Assembly (NCBI GenBank): GCA_018365895.1
Contig: JAGZJD010000007.1
Location: 1 to 59,634 of the forward strand
Length of the DNA stretch: 59,634 nucleotides
Direction: 5' to 3'
Source: Lachnospiraceae bacterium
GTDB lineage: Bacteria; Bacillota_A; Clostridia; Lachnospirales; Lachnospiraceae
Part shown: positions 27,858 to 37,607 of the stretch, piece after piece
Numbering within the stretch: position 1 is the first letter of the stretch
How the letters are laid out: every line of letters starts with the position of its first letter
The notes under the pieces: generated by a model
What the model was told of the DNA's origin: nothing
Database searches by the model: none
What the model saw: only the letters and a program-made list of their open reading frames with translations
Translations under genes and position numbers: made by a program

Positions 27858-28394
27858 ATGATAGACAGAGCAATTGCATTTGCGACAAGGGCACATGAGG
27901 GACAAGTTCGCAAGGGGACGATGCGTCCGTACATTGTGCATCCATTGGAAGTGGGAAGAATTGTATCGCTAATGACAGATGATGAGGAGATTATCAGTGC
28001 AGCAATCCTTCACGATACGATTGAAGATTGCGAAGAAGTAACTGATGAAGTTTTGAGAAAAGAATTTGGTGATCGAGTAACAGAGCTCGTGCTTCAGGAA
28101 AGCGAAGATAAGTCAAAGACTTGGATGGAACGTAAAAGCGCTACAATCCACCGGTTAAGATCGGCCACAAGAGAGCATAAAATGATCGCGCTGGCAGATA
28201 AGTTGTCGAATATGCGGGATATTGACAGAGATTATCCAGAGTGCGGCGAGAAGTTGTGGGAACGATTCCGGATGAAAGATAAGAAAATCATCGGATGGTA
28301 TTATAAAGGAATCAGGGACGTTTTGCGAGAAGAATTCGAAGGATTTCCGGTATATGAAGAATATTGTCACCTTGTTCATAAAAATTTTGAATAG
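27858..28394 (+). CDS. HD-domain (p)ppGpp hydrolase-like protein
   Basis: A 178-residue stand-alone HD protein resembling the hydrolase part of RelA/SpoT and MESH1: AIAFATRAHEGQVRKG, YIVHPLEVG, AAILHDTIED, and ALADKLSNMRDI. These residues place a manganese ion for removing pyrophosphate from (p)ppGpp or a similar nucleotide. It likely acts in the cytoplasm as a small alarmone hydrolase; other substrates are possible. Confidence 0.8.
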   Translation: MIDRAIAFATRAHEGQVRKGTMRPYIVHPLEVGRIVSLMTDDEEIISAAILHDTIEDCEEVTDEVLRKEFGDRVTELVLQESEDKSKTWMERKSATIHRLRSATREHKMIALADKLSNMRDIDRDYPECGEKLWERFRMKDKKIIGWYYKGIRDVLREEFEGFPVYEEYCHLVHKNFE

Positions 28395-28440
28395 TTTAGA
28401 AAATATTGACAAGAATTATTTATAAAGTGAAAAGCAAAAG

Positions 28441-28484
28441 AAAGCTGTCATTTCCATGAATAGAATGGAAGGACAGCTTTTTTG
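28441..28484 (+). terminator. Terminator after HD hydrolase
   Basis: A 9-bp outer stem (28441-28449 with 28472-28480) and an inner TTTCCAT/ATGGAA stem, followed by T6. Confidence 0.85.
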
Positions 28485-28568
28485 ATTTATGTTCGTCCAA
28501 TATCTGTTTTCGATTATGGAAAATTATAGTTGATAAATTGGATATTGTGATTTTATACAAAAATCAAT

Positions 28569-28631
28569 TGAAAATATTGTAACTGAAAATGAATGAAAAT
28601 GATTGACTATGACTGGAAACGTGGATATAAT
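28569..28631 (+). promoter_or_regulatory. fru operon promoter and direct-repeat operator
   Basis: TTGACT (28603-28608) and a perfect TATAAT (28626-28631) are exactly 17 nt apart. Just upstream, TGAAAATGA occurs at 28584-28592 and again at 28594-28602, one helical turn (10 nt) apart, with a third TGAAAAT at 28569. A further 10-nt direct repeat of ATCAAAA lies in the leader near 28659-28676. Ten-base direct repeats suit DeoR-family regulators such as the fruR gene of this operon. Confidence 0.7.
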
Positions 28632-28687
28632 TAAAGCGTCATAAAGAGCCAAAAACAATCAAAATAAATCAAAAAAGGAGGAATTCT

Positions 28688-29596
28688 ATGATCTATACAG
28701 TAACATTCAACCCATCGCTTGACTATATTGTCACAGTAGATATGTTGAAAACCGGAGAAGTGAATCGGACTTCTTCCGAGATGATTTTACCGGGAGGAAA
28801 AGGGATTAACGTTTCTATCGTTTTGGAGCATCTCGGAATGAGTAGTATAGCGCTTGGATTTATTTCCGGTTTTACCGGGGAAGAAATCAGACGTCGAATA
28901 AAAGAGCAAGGAGTTGGGGAAGAATTTATTGAATTGAAAAGCGGGTGGTCCAGAATCAATGTGAAAATTCGCTCGGAAGAAGAAAGTGAGATCAATGGTC
29001 AAGGACCGGTGATTGATGAATTTGCGGTCGCACAGCTCTGTGAAAAGCTAGAGCATCTTTCCGAAGGAGATGTACTTGTGTTGGCAGGCAGTATTCCTAA
29101 TACGATGCCGGATACAATCTACAGTGACATTTTAAAAAAATTGGAAGGAAGAGGAATTCAAATCGTTGTGGATGCTACAAAAGATTTGCTTGTCAATGTG
29201 CTGAAATATCATCCATTTCTTATTAAACCAAATCACCATGAACTGGCAGAAATTTTCCAAACAACCTTTAAAACTCGGGAAGAAATCATTTGTCATGCGA
29301 AAAAACTTCAGGAGATGGGAGCGCGGAATGTGTTGATTTCAATGGCGGGAGATGGAGCAGTGTTTGTTTCTGAAACAGGCGAAGTTTATGAGAGCGAAGC
29401 GCCGAAAGGTACGGTTGTGAATTCTGTAGGAGCCGGAGACTCGATGGTAGCTGGATTTGTTGCGGGATATTTGCAAACTGGCAATTATAAAGAAGCGTTT
29501 AAGATGGGAATTGCCAGCGGTAGCGCCAGCGCCTTTTCGGAAAATCTGGCAATACTGGAAGAAGTAGAAGCACTGAAAAATACATTGTGTTTTTAA
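28688..29596 (+). CDS. fruK: 1-phosphofructokinase
   Basis: A 302-residue PfkB-family kinase: IYTVTFNPSLDYIV, the LPGGKGINVSIVLEHLG motif, and VNSVGAGDSMVAGFVAGY with the catalytic Asp. It converts fructose 1-phosphate to fructose 1,6-bisphosphate with ATP. AAAGGAGG lies upstream. It is the first gene of the fructose operon, 21 nt before fruA. Confidence 0.9.
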   Translation: MIYTVTFNPSLDYIVTVDMLKTGEVNRTSSEMILPGGKGINVSIVLEHLGMSSIALGFISGFTGEEIRRRIKEQGVGEEFIELKSGWSRINVKIRSEEESEINGQGPVIDEFAVAQLCEKLEHLSEGDVLVLAGSIPNTMPDTIYSDILKKLEGRGIQIVVDATKDLLVNVLKYHPFLIKPNHHELAEIFQTTFKTREEIICHAKKLQEMGARNVLISMAGDGAVFVSETGEVYESEAPKGTVVNSVGAGDSMVAGFVAGYLQTGNYKEAFKMGIASGSASAFSENLAILEEVEALKNTLCF

Positions 29597-29617
29597 AGTT
29601 AAAGAAGGAGGAAGTAT

Positions 29618-31531
29618 ATGAGAATTACAGATTTATTATCAGCAGAAAGTATTGAATTAAATGGGACTGCTAAAAATAAAACAGATGTTTTAAATCAGAT
29701 GGTGGATCTGATGGAAAAAAGCGGAAATCTGTCGGAGAAAGAGACATATCGCAGCGCTGTATTTGCAAGAGAGGAAGAAGGAACAACTGGAGTTGGAGAC
29801 GGCATTGCAATTCCGCATGGAAAATCTTCAGCTGTTACTGCACCGGGACTTGCAGCAATGGTTATAAAAGAAGGGGTAGAATATGATGCTTTGGATGGAG
29901 CGCCTGTAGATTTAATCTTTTTGATTGCGGCTCCGAATACAAAAGACAATGTGCATCTGGAAGTATTGAGTAAACTATCTGTTCTTTTGATGAAGGAAGA
30001 GTTTACAGAAGCACTAAAAGCAGCATCATCGAAAGAAGAATTCCTTCAGATCATTGAAACAGCAGAGATGGAAAAAGACGCAGAGGAAAAAGAAATTCAG
30101 AAATTGGTGGAAGAGCCAGAGTCAGTGGTGCAGAAAAAAATTGTTGCAGTAACAGCGTGTCCGACAGGAATTGCTCATACGTATATGGCAGCGGAAAGCC
30201 TTGAAAAGAAAGCAAAAGAACTTGGCTATCAGATCAAAGTAGAAACAAGGGGATCCGGCGGAGCTAAAAATGTGCTTACGGAAAAAGAAATTAGAGAGGC
30301 GGACGGTGTTATTATTGCGGCAGATACAAAAGTTCCGATGGAACGTTTCCACGGAAAGCGCGTGATTGAATGTCAGGTTTCAGCGGGAATCAGTAGACCG
30401 GAAGAATTGCTCCAGAAAATTGCGGCTGGAGATGCAGCAATTTACAAGAATAAGGGAGAGAAGCAGAAAGAAATGTCATTAGAGAAAGAAAGCACCGGAC
30501 ATCAAATCTATAAGCATCTAATGAATGGTGTTTCTCATATGCTTCCATTTGTGGTAGGCGGAGGTATTTTGATCGCGATTGCATTTTTGATTGATGGATT
30601 CAGTGTAGACATTGCGACACTGGAAGATAAATCATTATTTGGAACAATTACACCAACAGCAGCATTCTTTAAACAAATCGGTGGACTTGCATTTGGTTTT
30701 ATGCTTCCGATTTTAGCTGGATTTATTGCAGAGAGTATTGCAGACAGACCTGGACTTGCGATTGGTTTTGTCGGTGGAGCTATTGCGGCAAATGGAAAAT
30801 CAGGATTTCTTGGCGCGCTTGCAGCCGGATTTATCGCAGGGTATCTCGTACAATTATTAAAGAAAGTATTTTCAAAGCTTCCTGATAGTCTGGAAGGTCT
30901 GAAACCGGTACTGTTATATCCGCTTTGCGGAACACTGTTTATCGGTTTCATTATGACATTTCTTATCGAGCCGGTTGTAGGAATTGTGAATATGGCTTTA
31001 ACAAATGGCTTATCAGCCATGAGCGGTACGAGTGTTATTTTACTTGGATTTATTCTGGCAGGTATGATGGCAGTTGATATGGGAGGTCCATTCAATAAAG
31101 CCGCATATGTATTTGGAACAGCATCTATTGCATCAGGTAATTACAATATTATGGCAGCAGTTATGATTGGAGGAATGGTTCCTCCGTGTGCAATCGCACT
31201 TTCGACATTATTATTCAAAAATAAATTTACGGCTGAAGAAAGAAAATCAGGTCCGACAAACTTTATTATGGGACTTTCCTTCATTACAGAAGGCGCGATT
31301 CCATTTGCAGCATCTGATCCGCTTCATGTCCTTCCGGCGTGTGTGATTGGTTCAGGAGTAGCGGGATCATTGTCCATGCTGTTTGGGTGCACATTGATGG
31401 CTCCGCATGGTGGAATCTTCGTATTCCCGGTTGTGGGAAATGCACTGATGTATTTGGTAGCGCTTGCAGTTGGAACTGTAATTGCTGCTGTCCTTCTTGG
31501 GCTTTTGAAAAAAGAAGTAAAAATGAATTAA
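29618..31531 (+). CDS. fruA: PTS fructose-specific enzyme IIABC
   Basis: A 637-residue three-domain transporter. EIIA (1-150) has the phosphorylated His67 in IAIPHGKS; EIIB (about 172-270) has Cys181 in ACPTGIAHTYMAAES; EIIC (from about 300) has eight or more membrane helices (PFVVGGGILIAIAFLIDGF, AVDMGGPFNKAAYVFG). It takes up fructose and releases fructose 1-phosphate, using phosphate from HPr and Enzyme I encoded downstream. Confidence 0.93.
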   Translation: MRITDLLSAESIELNGTAKNKTDVLNQMVDLMEKSGNLSEKETYRSAVFAREEEGTTGVGDGIAIPHGKSSAVTAPGLAAMVIKEGVEYDALDGAPVDLIFLIAAPNTKDNVHLEVLSKLSVLLMKEEFTEALKAASSKEEFLQIIETAEMEKDAEEKEIQKLVEEPESVVQKKIVAVTACPTGIAHTYMAAESLEKKAKELGYQIKVETRGSGGAKNVLTEKEIREADGVIIAADTKVPMERFHGKRVIECQVSAGISRPEELLQKIAAGDAAIYKNKGEKQKEMSLEKESTGHQIYKHLMNGVSHMLPFVVGGGILIAIAFLIDGFSVDIATLEDKSLFGTITPTAAFFKQIGGLAFGFMLPILAGFIAESIADRPGLAIGFVGGAIAANGKSGFLGALAAGFIAGYLVQLLKKVFSKLPDSLEGLKPVLLYPLCGTLFIGFIMTFLIEPVVGIVNMALTNGLSAMSGTSVILLGFILAGMMAVDMGGPFNKAAYVFGTASIASGNYNIMAAVMIGGMVPPCAIALSTLLFKNKFTAEERKSGPTNFIMGLSFITEGAIPFAASDPLHVLPACVIGSGVAGSLSMLFGCTLMAPHGGIFVFPVVGNALMYLVALAVGTVIAAVLLGLLKKEVKMN

Positions 31532-31621
31532 ATTGTTTTGACAGAAACACATTTTGCAGGCATAATAGAGATATGCAGTAAAATCCTGTCGGAATACATC
31601 AGACGGAGCAAGGAGGAAATT

Positions 31622-32365
31622 ATGCTTGCAGAAGAACGTATGGAAGAAATAGTACGGCTGGTGCAGGAATATGGCAGTATGACTGTTCAGAAATTAATGG
31701 AGTATACAGGGGCATCGGAATCTACCTTGAGAAGAGATCTCAATGCCCTTGATAAACGCGGGATGCTTACAAAAGTTCATGGAGGAGCTATTGCGCTTGA
31801 AATGAACGTAGTTGTGAAAGATTCTGACGTAATACTTCGGGAGGAACTTCACAGAGAAGAGAAAATAGAAGTGGCCAGATATGCGGCATCACTGATCCGA
31901 CCGAATGATTTTGTATATCTTGATGCAGGAACGACAACAGGCTATCTGATTGATTTTCTGAAAGAAAAGCGGGCAGTTTTTGTGACAAATGGTGTGATGC
32001 ATGCGAGAAAGCTCGTTCAGAAAGGATATACGGTATATCTTCCGGGCGGCGAGTTTAAGGCAGTTACGGAAGCTTTGATCGGGGAGATGGCAATACAGAA
32101 TCTGCAGAAATATCATTTTACAAGAGGGTTCTGGGGAACCAACGGGATTGATTCCCGTTATGGATTTACAACTCCGGATGCGCGGGAAGCGCAGATTAAG
32201 CAATGCTCTATGGAACAGACAGAAAAATGCTATATTTTAAGCGATAGCAGTAAGATTGGAAAGGTATCCTGTGTCACTTTCAGGGCATTTGAAGATGCCA
32301 GGATGATCGTTGCAGGAGACGTACCGCAGGAATACAAAAAATATAAACATATGATTCATGTGTAG
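31622..32365 (+). CDS. fruR: DeoR-family regulator of the fructose operon
   Basis: A 247-residue DeoR-type repressor. Residues 1-60 form the winged helix (VQKLMEYTGASESTLRRDLN and HGGA); the remainder is the sugar-phosphate-binding DeoRC domain (YLDAGTTTGYLI, GFTTPDAREAQIK). Members respond to fructose 1-phosphate. The ATG 31622 follows AAGGAGG. Unusually it lies inside the operon between fruA and ptsH, and it probably acts at the direct repeats before fruK. Confidence 0.85.
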   Translation: MLAEERMEEIVRLVQEYGSMTVQKLMEYTGASESTLRRDLNALDKRGMLTKVHGGAIALEMNVVVKDSDVILREELHREEKIEVARYAASLIRPNDFVYLDAGTTTGYLIDFLKEKRAVFVTNGVMHARKLVQKGYTVYLPGGEFKAVTEALIGEMAIQNLQKYHFTRGFWGTNGIDSRYGFTTPDAREAQIKQCSMEQTEKCYILSDSSKIGKVSCVTFRAFEDARMIVAGDVPQEYKKYKHMIHV

Positions 32366-32377
32366 GAGGAAAAAAGG

Positions 32378-32635
32378 ATGGTATCATTTAAATTTACAGT
32401 AAAAGACGACGAAGGAATTCATGCTAGACCGGCAGGAATGCTTGTAAAACATGTAGGATCTCTTTCAAGTGCAGTAGAGATCGAGTTTAATGGAAAGAAA
32501 GTTTCCGCGAAGAAGCTTCTTGCAGTTATGGGACTAGGCGTAAAATGCGGAAATGAAATCGAAGTAGTTGTAACAGGTGATAATGAAGCAGCAGATGCCG
32601 ACAGCGTAAAGACATTTTTAGAAGAAAACTTATAA
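32378..32635 (+). CDS. ptsH: HPr phosphocarrier with Lys at position 46
   Basis: An 85-residue HPr with the active His15 in GIHARPAG. The residue aligned with regulatory Ser46 of Bacillus HPr (NLKS) is Lys46 (VSAKKLLAV) with no gap in between, so it should carry phosphate for sugar uptake but not be modified by HPr kinase. A strong AGGAGG lies upstream, and ptsI begins 25 nt after the stop. Confidence 0.9.
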   Translation: MVSFKFTVKDDEGIHARPAGMLVKHVGSLSSAVEIEFNGKKVSAKKLLAVMGLGVKCGNEIEVVVTGDNEAADADSVKTFLEENL

Positions 32636-32660
32636 AATGGCGGTGAAAGGCGGTTGCGTA

Positions 32661-34274
32661 ATGAATAGATTGGAAGGAAAAACAGTATTTTCCGGTATTG
32701 CGATCGGAAAGATATCGATACTGCAGAAGGCAGACCAGAGCGTAAAAAGATATCATGTGGAAGATATAGAGGCTGAGCTTCGAAGAGTGGAAGAAGCTAA
32801 GCAAACAGCAGCAGAGGAATTACAAAAACTGTATGAGAAAGCGCTTCAGGAAGTGGGAGAATCTGGTGCAGCAATCTTTGAGGTGCATCAGATGATGCTT
32901 GATGATGAAGACTATCTGGATTCAATCCACAATATTATTGAGACGCAGCAAGTAAATGCAGAATATGCTGTTGCATCTACAGGAGATAACTTTTCAGCAA
33001 TGTTTGCGGCAATGGACGATGATTATATGCAGGCGCGTGCGGCAGATATCAAAGATATTTCAGAACGTCTGGTTCGGGTGCTGGCAGGACACGGTGAGAG
33101 TTTGATGGATGCAGATGAACCGGTGATTGTTGTGGCAGAGGATCTGGCGCCAAGCGAGACAGTTCAGATGGATAAGAGTAAAGTGCTGGCATTTGTGACA
33201 AGATTTGGTTCTTCCAATTCCCATACAGCAATTCTTGCGAGAACAATGAATATTCCTGCGCTGATTAATGTAGATTATGATGTACAGATGAATGGTTCGC
33301 TTGGAATTGTAGATGGAAAGAATGGGGTGCTCATTGTTGATCCTGATGAAGAGACATTAGAGAAATACCGTACGATCCAGGCAGAAGAAGCAGAGAAGAA
33401 GGCAATGCTGAAAGAACTGAAGGGGAAGGAAACTGCTACAAAGAGCGGGCGGAAGATTAATCTGTATGCGAATATCGGAAGTCTTTCTGATGTGGCGAGT
33501 GTACTTCAGAACGATGCCGGCGGTATTGGATTATTCCGCAGTGAATTTATCTATCTGGAGAAAGATCAGTATCCGACAGAAGAAGAGCAGTTCCAAATCT
33601 ATAAAACAGTTGCACAGAATATGGCAGGTAAGAAAGTAATTATCCGTACATTAGATATCGGTGCAGACAAGCAGGTAGATTACTTTAATATGGATCACGA
33701 AGAGAATCCGGCAATGGGATATCGTGCGATCCGGATTTGTCTTGACCGTCCGGAGATTTTCAAGACACAGCTGCGGGCGCTGTTCCGTGCAAGCGCTTAT
33801 GGAACGATTGCAATTATGTATCCAATGATTATTTCTGTTAATGAAGTGCATCAGATCAAAGCGATTGTAGAAGAAGTGAAGCAGGAGCTGACACAGGAAA
33901 ATATTCCATTTGGTGAAGTAGAGCAGGGAATTATGATTGAAACACCGGCGGCTGTTATGATCAGTGATCTTCTTGCAAAAGAAGTTGATTTCTTCAGTAT
34001 CGGTACGAATGACTTGACACAGTATACGCTTGCGATTGACCGTCAGAATGCTAAACTTGACAATATTTATGATGCGCACCATGAGGCAGTGCTCCGCATG
34101 ATTCGCATGGTTGTGGAAAATGCGCATAAAGAAGGAATCTGGGCAGGAATCTGTGGAGAACTTGGCGCAGATATGTCGTTAACAGAGACTTTTATTGAGA
34201 TGGGAGTAGATGAACTTTCTGTTTCTCCTACTTTTGTACTTCCAATCCGTAAAATTATCCGGGAGATGGAATAA
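32661..34274 (+). CDS. ptsI: PTS Enzyme I
   Basis: A 537-residue Enzyme I of slightly shorter-than-usual length. The phosphohistidine motif is GSSNSHTAILARTMNIPAL; the PEP-binding part holds GIGLFRSEFIYL, IRTLDIGADKQVDYF and GICGELGADMSLTETF. It transfers phosphate from PEP to HPr. ATG 32661 is chosen from conserved sequence; AAAGG lies 10 nt upstream. Last gene of the operon; a terminator follows. Confidence 0.92.
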   Translation: MNRLEGKTVFSGIAIGKISILQKADQSVKRYHVEDIEAELRRVEEAKQTAAEELQKLYEKALQEVGESGAAIFEVHQMMLDDEDYLDSIHNIIETQQVNAEYAVASTGDNFSAMFAAMDDDYMQARAADIKDISERLVRVLAGHGESLMDADEPVIVVAEDLAPSETVQMDKSKVLAFVTRFGSSNSHTAILARTMNIPALINVDYDVQMNGSLGIVDGKNGVLIVDPDEETLEKYRTIQAEEAEKKAMLKELKGKETATKSGRKINLYANIGSLSDVASVLQNDAGGIGLFRSEFIYLEKDQYPTEEEQFQIYKTVAQNMAGKKVIIRTLDIGADKQVDYFNMDHEENPAMGYRAIRICLDRPEIFKTQLRALFRASAYGTIAIMYPMIISVNEVHQIKAIVEEVKQELTQENIPFGEVEQGIMIETPAAVMISDLLAKEVDFFSIGTNDLTQYTLAIDRQNAKLDNIYDAHHEAVLRMIRMVVENAHKEGIWAGICGELGADMSLTETFIEMGVDELSVSPTFVLPIRKIIREME

Positions 34275-34317
34275 GAATAGCGGACTGCAGTGAAAAGATT
34301 TGTTACATGAGAATTTA

Positions 34318-34357
34318 GAATCCGACAGAGAATGAAAGAGCTCTGCCGGATTCTTTT
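34318..34357 (+). terminator. Terminator of the fru operon
   Basis: Two stacked stems, GAATCCG/CGGATTC and CAGAG/CTCTG, with a 10-nt loop, followed by TTTT. Confidence 0.85.
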
Positions 34358-34465
34358 GCTTTCGAATGAAATATTTTTATGATTTCCAGAGTGAAATATA
34401 GCAGGGAATATGTTATGCTTAGTATAGTGTGTTAGACGAATATACAGAAGGAAAGGTGGATTGTT

Positions 34466-36472
34466 ATGAACTATCCTGCGTGTGAGAAAAAGGATTTTCA
34501 GACAGAATATTTTGGACACAAGGTAGAAGATCCGTATCGTTGGTTGACAGATAACCATGATCCGGAAGTGCTAGCCTGGGTAAAAGCAGAAAATGCCTGT
34601 ACCGATGAATGGTTTGAGAAAGAAAAGCTGGAAGCAAAGATTCAGGCTTTGAAAAAGGGAAAACGACGTCCGCTGTACAGTGCAATTTCTAAGTGGAGAG
34701 ATGGATTTCTTGCTGCAAAGCGGGAAGATGGATATCCTGTTGTAGTGAAGTTAAGTCAGGATATGCAGGCAGAAGAAATCATTGCAGAGAGAGGAACACT
34801 TCCGGAATATACACCATATTCAGCGACGGCATGTCCGAAAGAGCAGAAGTATTTGGCGCTTTATGGGTTAAAAGATGAAGCTGCCAGACCGTCAGTGTTG
34901 ATCATTGACTGTGAGAAGCGAGAGATTGTTGAAACGATCAAGGGAACATTTAATTATGCGTGGTCTGCATCCGATTTGGTACTCTACTATTCTGAAACGG
35001 TTTCTGATGCAAAGACACAGGAAAGTTATTCCAGAATGTGCGCTTATCATGCAGATACAGGAGTAACCGAATGTGTATTTGAAGACAGGGAATATTCTGT
35101 ACTTGGCGATGTGCATGTGGCATCAGATGAACATACAATTTTGTTTGAATACTGGAGTGATTACTCCCATTCCAGATATTTCAGTTATGATGAAATGACA
35201 AAAGAAGTGAGGAGTATTAATGGAGATCATGCGGCAGAAATGCGCTATATTGATACAAAAGCAGGAGAACACTACTTTATTATGAAGGAAGATGCTCCTT
35301 TTGGAAAATTGATCGCCATTGCACAGGGAAAGTCTTTACAAGATGCCAGAGTATTGAGAGAAGAAGGGGAAGAAGTTCTGGATTCAGGATTTATGCTTGA
35401 GGGCAGCGTGTATCTGATGAGCCTGAAAGCGGCGTGTGCGAGACTTATCTGTCTGCAGGAAGAAGAGCAGGCTGTACAGGAAAGGGAAGTAAAACTCCCG
35501 GAAGAAATCGGAACATTAACGGTGTGTGGAAGCGCCGGTGGAAAGAAATATTTTCAATACCAGTCTTTTGTTATGCCTCCTGTATTGTTGGAATTTGACG
35601 GAAAGACGATGAAGACTGTTCTGAAGAGTTCAGATGTGTCTCATCCGGACGTGATTACAGAGCAGCTCTATGCAAAATCAGCCAAAGACGGAAGAGAGAT
35701 TCCTTACTTTGTCGTGAGAAGAAAAGATTTAAAACCAGAGGAGTGTAAAGCTGTCTGGATGTATGCTTATGGTGGGTATAATTTCTCGGAAGTGCCGGCT
35801 TATGAAATGCCTTGTACCGGTCTTAAAGTGGCAGAATGGGCAGAGGATAAGGGAATTTATATCCTGGCATCGATTCGTGGAGGAAATGAATTCGGAAGCC
35901 AATGGCACGAAGAAGGCATGGGACTTTTAAAGAAAAACTGTTATTATGATATGATCGGAATTGCAGAACAGATGATTGAAGAAGGCTGGGCGAGAAAAGG
36001 GGAAGTGATTGTTACCGGTGCGTCTAATGGCGGTTTAATGGTATCAGCGCTTGTAACGATGCGTCCGGATCTGTTCGGATGTGTGATCGGTTCTGTTCCG
36101 CACACGGACATGCTTCAATTTGCGGAAGATGACAGAGGACCGATGTACATTACGGAATACGGAAATCCGCGGGAAAGTGAAGAAATGTTTAAATATCTGT
36201 TGAGTTATTCTCCGTATCATAATGTAAAACAGATTGCATATCCGTGGATTTATCTTCAGACAGGAGAATGCGATAATAATGTACCGCCGTATCACGGAAA
36301 GAAATTTGCAGCGCGCCTTCAGGAATTGAATCAGAGCGATGCACCAATTCTGCTGAGAGTTCTAAAGGATGGAAGTCATGACAGAGGAGCCGGCGAGGTA
36401 TTCTGGAGAACAACGGCAGAGATGCAGCTTTTTGCAGATGAATATATTGCATACAGGGAGAACGAAAGATGA
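34466..36472 (+). CDS. Prolyl oligopeptidase family serine peptidase
   Basis: A 668-residue S9A-type enzyme. The N-terminus (YFGHKVEDPYRWLTD) and beta-propeller precede an alpha/beta hydrolase domain with catalytic Ser in TGASNGGLM, Asp in GECDNNVPP and His in GSHDRGAG; SIRGGNEFGSQWHEEG is also typical. It cuts after proline in short peptides in the cytoplasm; no signal peptide is visible. The stop overlaps the asparaginase ATG by 4 nt, so the pair is co-translated, consistent with peptide and amino-acid catabolism. Confidence 0.9.
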   Translation: MNYPACEKKDFQTEYFGHKVEDPYRWLTDNHDPEVLAWVKAENACTDEWFEKEKLEAKIQALKKGKRRPLYSAISKWRDGFLAAKREDGYPVVVKLSQDMQAEEIIAERGTLPEYTPYSATACPKEQKYLALYGLKDEAARPSVLIIDCEKREIVETIKGTFNYAWSASDLVLYYSETVSDAKTQESYSRMCAYHADTGVTECVFEDREYSVLGDVHVASDEHTILFEYWSDYSHSRYFSYDEMTKEVRSINGDHAAEMRYIDTKAGEHYFIMKEDAPFGKLIAIAQGKSLQDARVLREEGEEVLDSGFMLEGSVYLMSLKAACARLICLQEEEQAVQEREVKLPEEIGTLTVCGSAGGKKYFQYQSFVMPPVLLEFDGKTMKTVLKSSDVSHPDVITEQLYAKSAKDGREIPYFVVRRKDLKPEECKAVWMYAYGGYNFSEVPAYEMPCTGLKVAEWAEDKGIYILASIRGGNEFGSQWHEEGMGLLKKNCYYDMIGIAEQMIEEGWARKGEVIVTGASNGGLMVSALVTMRPDLFGCVIGSVPHTDMLQFAEDDRGPMYITEYGNPRESEEMFKYLLSYSPYHNVKQIAYPWIYLQTGECDNNVPPYHGKKFAARLQELNQSDAPILLRVLKDGSHDRGAGEVFWRTTAEMQLFADEYIAYRENER

Positions 36473-37491
36473 AGAAAATTTTGATGATTGGAACCGGAGG
36501 AACGATTGCTTCCAGACAGACAGATCAGGGACTTGCTCCGGGACTGACGCCGGAAGATCTCATTTCTTATATTCCGGAAGTAGAATCTGTCTGTGAAGTC
36601 AGTACTGTTCAAATCTGTAATGTGGACAGCACGAATATCACACCGGAACATTGGAAATTGATGACAAAAACCATTGAAGAGAATTACTATAGCTATGACG
36701 GGTTTGTAATTTGTCATGGAACGGATACGCTGGCTTACACTGCGGCAGCTCTTTCGTACATGATTCAGAATTCTGCAAAGCCGATTGTCATTACCGGCGC
36801 ACAAAAACCTATGAATATGGACGTGACAGATGCAAAGACGAATTTGCTGGACAGTTTTATTTATGCATCAGATGATGATTCTCAGGATGTGACGATTGTA
36901 TTTGACGGTAAAGTTATTGTTGGAACAAGAGCGAAGAAAGAGAGAGCAAAGAGTTATAACGCATTTTCCAGCATTAATTTTCCATATCCGGCGGTCATAC
37001 AGGATCACAGAGTCATTCGGTATATTCCGTCAGTACCGTATAAAAAACGGGTAGAATTTTACTATGATATGAAAGACAGCATTTGTGTCATGAAGATGAT
37101 TCCGGGAAGTAAACCGGAGATTCTTTCCTACCTATTTGCAAATTATGATTGTATCGTAATTGAAAGCTTTGGAGTGGGCGGCATTCCGGCAACAATTATG
37201 GAAGAATTCTATCATCAGATGAAAGAATGGCAGCAAAAAGGGAAATATGTTGTGATGGCCACCCAGGTTGCGAATGAAGGAAGTAACATGGAAGTGTATG
37301 AGGTTGGACAGAAGGTAAAGAAAGATTTTGATCTGATCGAAGCTTATGACATGACGCTGGAGGCAGTAATTACGAAAATGATGTGGCTGATGGGAATTCC
37401 AGGGATGAGCTATCGTCAGGTACAGGAAGCATTTTATCAGACTGTGAATCAGGATATTTTGTTTCCAAGTATTCGGAAGAAATTTTCGTAA
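36469..37491 (+). CDS. ansA: Type I L-asparaginase
   Basis: A 340-residue asparaginase with both active threonine motifs: MIGTGGTIASRQTD and CHGTDTLAYTAAALSY, plus ITGAQKPMN. It hydrolyses asparagine to aspartate and ammonia. No signal sequence is present, so it is cytoplasmic (type I). It overlaps the prolyl oligopeptidase gene by 4 nt. Confidence 0.9.
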   Translation: MKKILMIGTGGTIASRQTDQGLAPGLTPEDLISYIPEVESVCEVSTVQICNVDSTNITPEHWKLMTKTIEENYYSYDGFVICHGTDTLAYTAAALSYMIQNSAKPIVITGAQKPMNMDVTDAKTNLLDSFIYASDDDSQDVTIVFDGKVIVGTRAKKERAKSYNAFSSINFPYPAVIQDHRVIRYIPSVPYKKRVEFYYDMKDSICVMKMIPGSKPEILSYLFANYDCIVIESFGVGGIPATIMEEFYHQMKEWQQKGKYVVMATQVANEGSNMEVYEVGQKVKKDFDLIEAYDMTLEAVITKMMWLMGIPGMSYRQVQEAFYQTVNQDILFPSIRKKFS

Positions 37492-37553
37492 ATCGTATGG
37501 AAGCGGACAAAAACTCTGCTTCAGGTAAAAGTACATATAAATAAGAATAAGAA

Positions 37554-37604
37554 AAAGAACTGACAGAAACATGTATTGTACGAGCTGTCAGTTCTTTCTT
37601 TTTT
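37554..37604. terminator. Two-way terminator between ansA and reverse methyltransferase gene
   Basis: A 13-bp perfect stem (37554-37566 with 37585-37597) with T-rich sequence on one side and A-rich on the other. Confidence 0.9.
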
Positions 37605-37607
37605 TAT

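Noticed and set aside
28609..28625. CcpA cre site in the fru promoter spacer
   Set aside because: The stretch around GGAAACGTGG has the central AAnCG but lacks several conserved bases at the edges, so support is too weak.
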